A stretch of DNA of 7,020 bases. It comes from an uncultured Granulicatella sp. GTDB taxonomy: Bacteria; Bacillota; Bacilli; Lactobacillales; Aerococcaceae. How positions within the stretch are numbered: position 1 is the stretch's first letter; every line of letters begins with the position of its first letter. The notes under the pieces were generated by a model. The model worked only from the letters and a program-made list of their open reading frames with translations. It was not told the DNA's origin and did not search any database. The stretch covers positions 1-7,020 of the forward strand of contig NZ_CALHIF010000060.1 of assembly GCF_938030755.1 (NCBI RefSeq), in the 5' to 3' direction. A program made the translations under genes and the position numbers. Of this stretch, positions 6,009 through 7,020 are shown one piece after another.

Positions 6009-6239
6009 TTGTACAATTTGATTTTATCACTGATGGTTGTGGTATGCTTATTATTAATTATTGTTGTTGCAATGCAACCTTCAAAAACAAATGCTGCGAA
6101 TTTAACAGGTGGAGCAGAGCAATTATTCGGTAAACAAAAGGCACGTGGTTTTGAGGCATTCTTAATTCGCGTAACAGTTGTTTTAGGAACAATCTTCATG
6201 TTATTAGCATTTGCATTAGCATACATTTCATCAAAATAA
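6009..6239 (+). CDS. secG: Preprotein translocase subunit SecG
   Basis: This 76-residue membrane protein is SecG, the small accessory subunit of the SecYEG channel that assists SecA-driven export. Two hydrophobic helices (about residues 3-21 and 52-72) flank a cytoplasmic loop. The loop carries the family signature: MQPSKTN at 22-28 is followed by GGAEQLFGKQKARGFE at 34-49. Length is normal for Gram-positive SecG. Translation starts at TTG with AAGGAGG at 5995-6001. Its own promoter candidate lies just upstream and a terminator-like hairpin just downstream. The next gene is a carboxylesterase; the order secG, esterase, rnr, smpB is common in Firmicutes, which supports both assignments. Confidence 0.96.
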   Translation: MYNLILSLMVVVCLLLIIVVAMQPSKTNAANLTGGAEQLFGKQKARGFEAFLIRVTVVLGTIFMLLAFALAYISSK

Positions 6240-6246
6240 TAAATGT

Positions 6247-6286
6247 AAGTACAATTGTTCGGACATCCAACCAATTGTACTTTTTT
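6247..6286 (+). terminator. Terminator-like hairpin after secG
   Basis: The arms AAGTACAATTG (6247-6257) and CAATTGTACTT (6272-6282) are perfectly complementary over 11 bases around a 14-base loop, and a run of T follows (6281-6286). The stem is AT-rich, so termination may be partial, letting some transcription continue into the esterase gene. Confidence 0.75.
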
Positions 6287-6311
6287 ATTTGGCAGAATAG
6301 AGGAGAGTATT

Positions 6312-7020
6312 ATGGAAGCACTATGGTTAAGAAAAGAAAGCAATACAAGAGCGGTGATTTTATTTCATGCTTATACAGGAACGCCGGCTGATGTGAGAAT
6401 GCTTGCGCAATTTCTACATCGTCATGATTATGCAGTCTATGTTCCAGTATTTTCTGGCCATGGAACTCCAGATGTTGAAGATATTTTGGCAAGTTCTCCT
6501 GAAGTTTGGTATGAAGATGCTAAACGTGCTGTCGACTTTGTTCGGGGACAAGGCTATCACACAGTTTGTGCCTTTGGGTTATCAATGGGCGGTATTATGG
6601 CGACTAAATTAGCAACCGAACATTTAGTGGAATATGCAGGAACTTTCTGTTCGCCAGTATCTTTGGGGAATCCTCAGTTGCCAGGACTGTTGCAAAGTTT
6701 TATGATGTATGCAAAGGCGTCTTATAGAAATGTAGGACGCCCCTTTGATGAAGCTGAAATGAAGGAAAAAGCACAACAACAATTAGCACATATTCAATCA
6801 TTTGCAAGAGAAGTCGCTTCAAAATTAGACGAAGTAACAGGAAGTTTTTATATTGCACAAGGGGAACAAGACACACTGGTAAATCCTGAAGCCTCTTTAG
6901 AATTAAAAGAAGCTTTGGTGAATGCGCAAGTGGAATTACATTGGTATGAAGAAGCAGGGCACGTAATTACGGTTAGTCCTGTTAGAAAGGAATTCCAAGA
7001 GACTGTTCTCTCTTTTCTAA
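6312..7020 (+). CDS. Carboxylesterase, alpha/beta hydrolase (Est30/YvaK type), 3' end cut off
   Basis: The frame is open from ATG 6312 to the window edge (236 codons, no stop), and about 10-15 residues are probably missing. It is an alpha/beta-hydrolase-fold esterase like Geobacillus Est30 and Bacillus YvaK, which cleave short- to medium-chain carboxylic esters; the natural substrate is not known. The catalytic triad is visible: Ser91 in the elbow GLSMGG, Asp187 in QGEQDTLV, and His217 in EAGHVIT. The oxyanion-hole segment is FHAYTGTPADVRML (18-31), with HAYTG where Bacillus-type enzymes have HGFTG. There is no signal peptide, so it is cytoplasmic. The ribosome binding site GAGGAG (6300-6305) is 6 bases upstream. 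Only 13 bases separate that site from the hairpin after secG, leaving no room for a standard promoter, so expression probably depends on readthrough from secG. rnr is the expected next gene. Confidence 0.93.
   Translation, partial: MEALWLRKESNTRAVILFHAYTGTPADVRMLAQFLHRHDYAVYVPVFSGHGTPDVEDILASSPEVWYEDAKRAVDFVRGQGYHTVCAFGLSMGGIMATKLATEHLVEYAGTFCSPVSLGNPQLPGLLQSFMMYAKASYRNVGRPFDEAEMKEKAQQQLAHIQSFAREVASKLDEVTGSFYIAQGEQDTLVNPEASLELKEALVNAQVELHWYEEAGHVITVSPVRKEFQETVLSFL

Noticed and set aside
5993..6343. Minus-strand open frame of 116 codons opposite secG
   Set aside because: It overlaps the whole of secG and the following hairpin. SecG matches its family motif exactly, while this frame gives low-complexity sequence without a recognisable domain.
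6403..6612. Plus-strand open frame of 69 codons inside the esterase gene
   Set aside because: It is an alternative frame of the esterase, whose own frame carries the full catalytic triad and extends to the window edge.
1..7020. Search for mobile elements, phage remnants, CRISPR repeats, tRNA genes or toxin-antitoxin pairs
   Set aside because: No direct-repeat arrays, terminal inverted repeats, transposase motifs, cloverleaf-like segments or small paired genes were seen; the genes are nearly contiguous and all belong to core families.

Overview
The window is ordinary chromosomal housekeeping DNA from an AT-rich, low-GC Gram-positive bacterium, most likely a member of the Lactobacillales (lactic-acid-bacteria-like). 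The grounds are strong AAGGAGG-type ribosome binding sites, frequent TTG starts, AT-rich codon choice, a beta subunit with the STSSALTPEIVG-type sequence usual in that order, and a secG-carboxylesterase gene order typical of Firmicutes. I cannot fix the genus from the sequence. There is no rRNA, tRNA, insertion sequence, phage gene, integron or CRISPR array, and nothing points to recent transfer.

Bases 1-3569 hold the distal half of the F-type ATP synthase operon on the + strand: the 3' end of atpA (alpha), then atpG (gamma), atpD (beta) and atpC (epsilon), with gaps of 24, 23 and 2 bases. The operon ends in a perfect 36-base palindrome that begins in the last codon of atpC and acts as a terminator. 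The beta gene starts at a TTG that overlaps the stop of a two-codon ATG reading frame.

Bases 3579-5894 hold four genes on the - strand, transcribed toward the atp operon: a Cof-type HAD phosphatase, a thioredoxin-dependent glutathione peroxidase, a flavin split-barrel protein of the pyridoxamine-phosphate-oxidase family, and a membrane-anchored thioredoxin-like protein with a CPDC centre. Gaps are 16, 46 and 18 bases. An extended -10 promoter precedes the first gene and a strong hairpin follows the last, so this looks like one redox and stress-defence unit.

Bases 5895-7020 are on the + strand again: a divergent promoter, secG (TTG start), a terminator-like hairpin, and the start of an Est30-type carboxylesterase that runs off the right edge. 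In many Firmicutes this locus continues with rnr (RNase R) and smpB, which would be expected just outside the window.

There is no intergenic stretch over 300 bases; the longest is the 153-base divergent region at 5856-6008. I did not find a convincing undescribed system. The points worth a second look concern translation starts, terminator architecture and the redox gene cluster.
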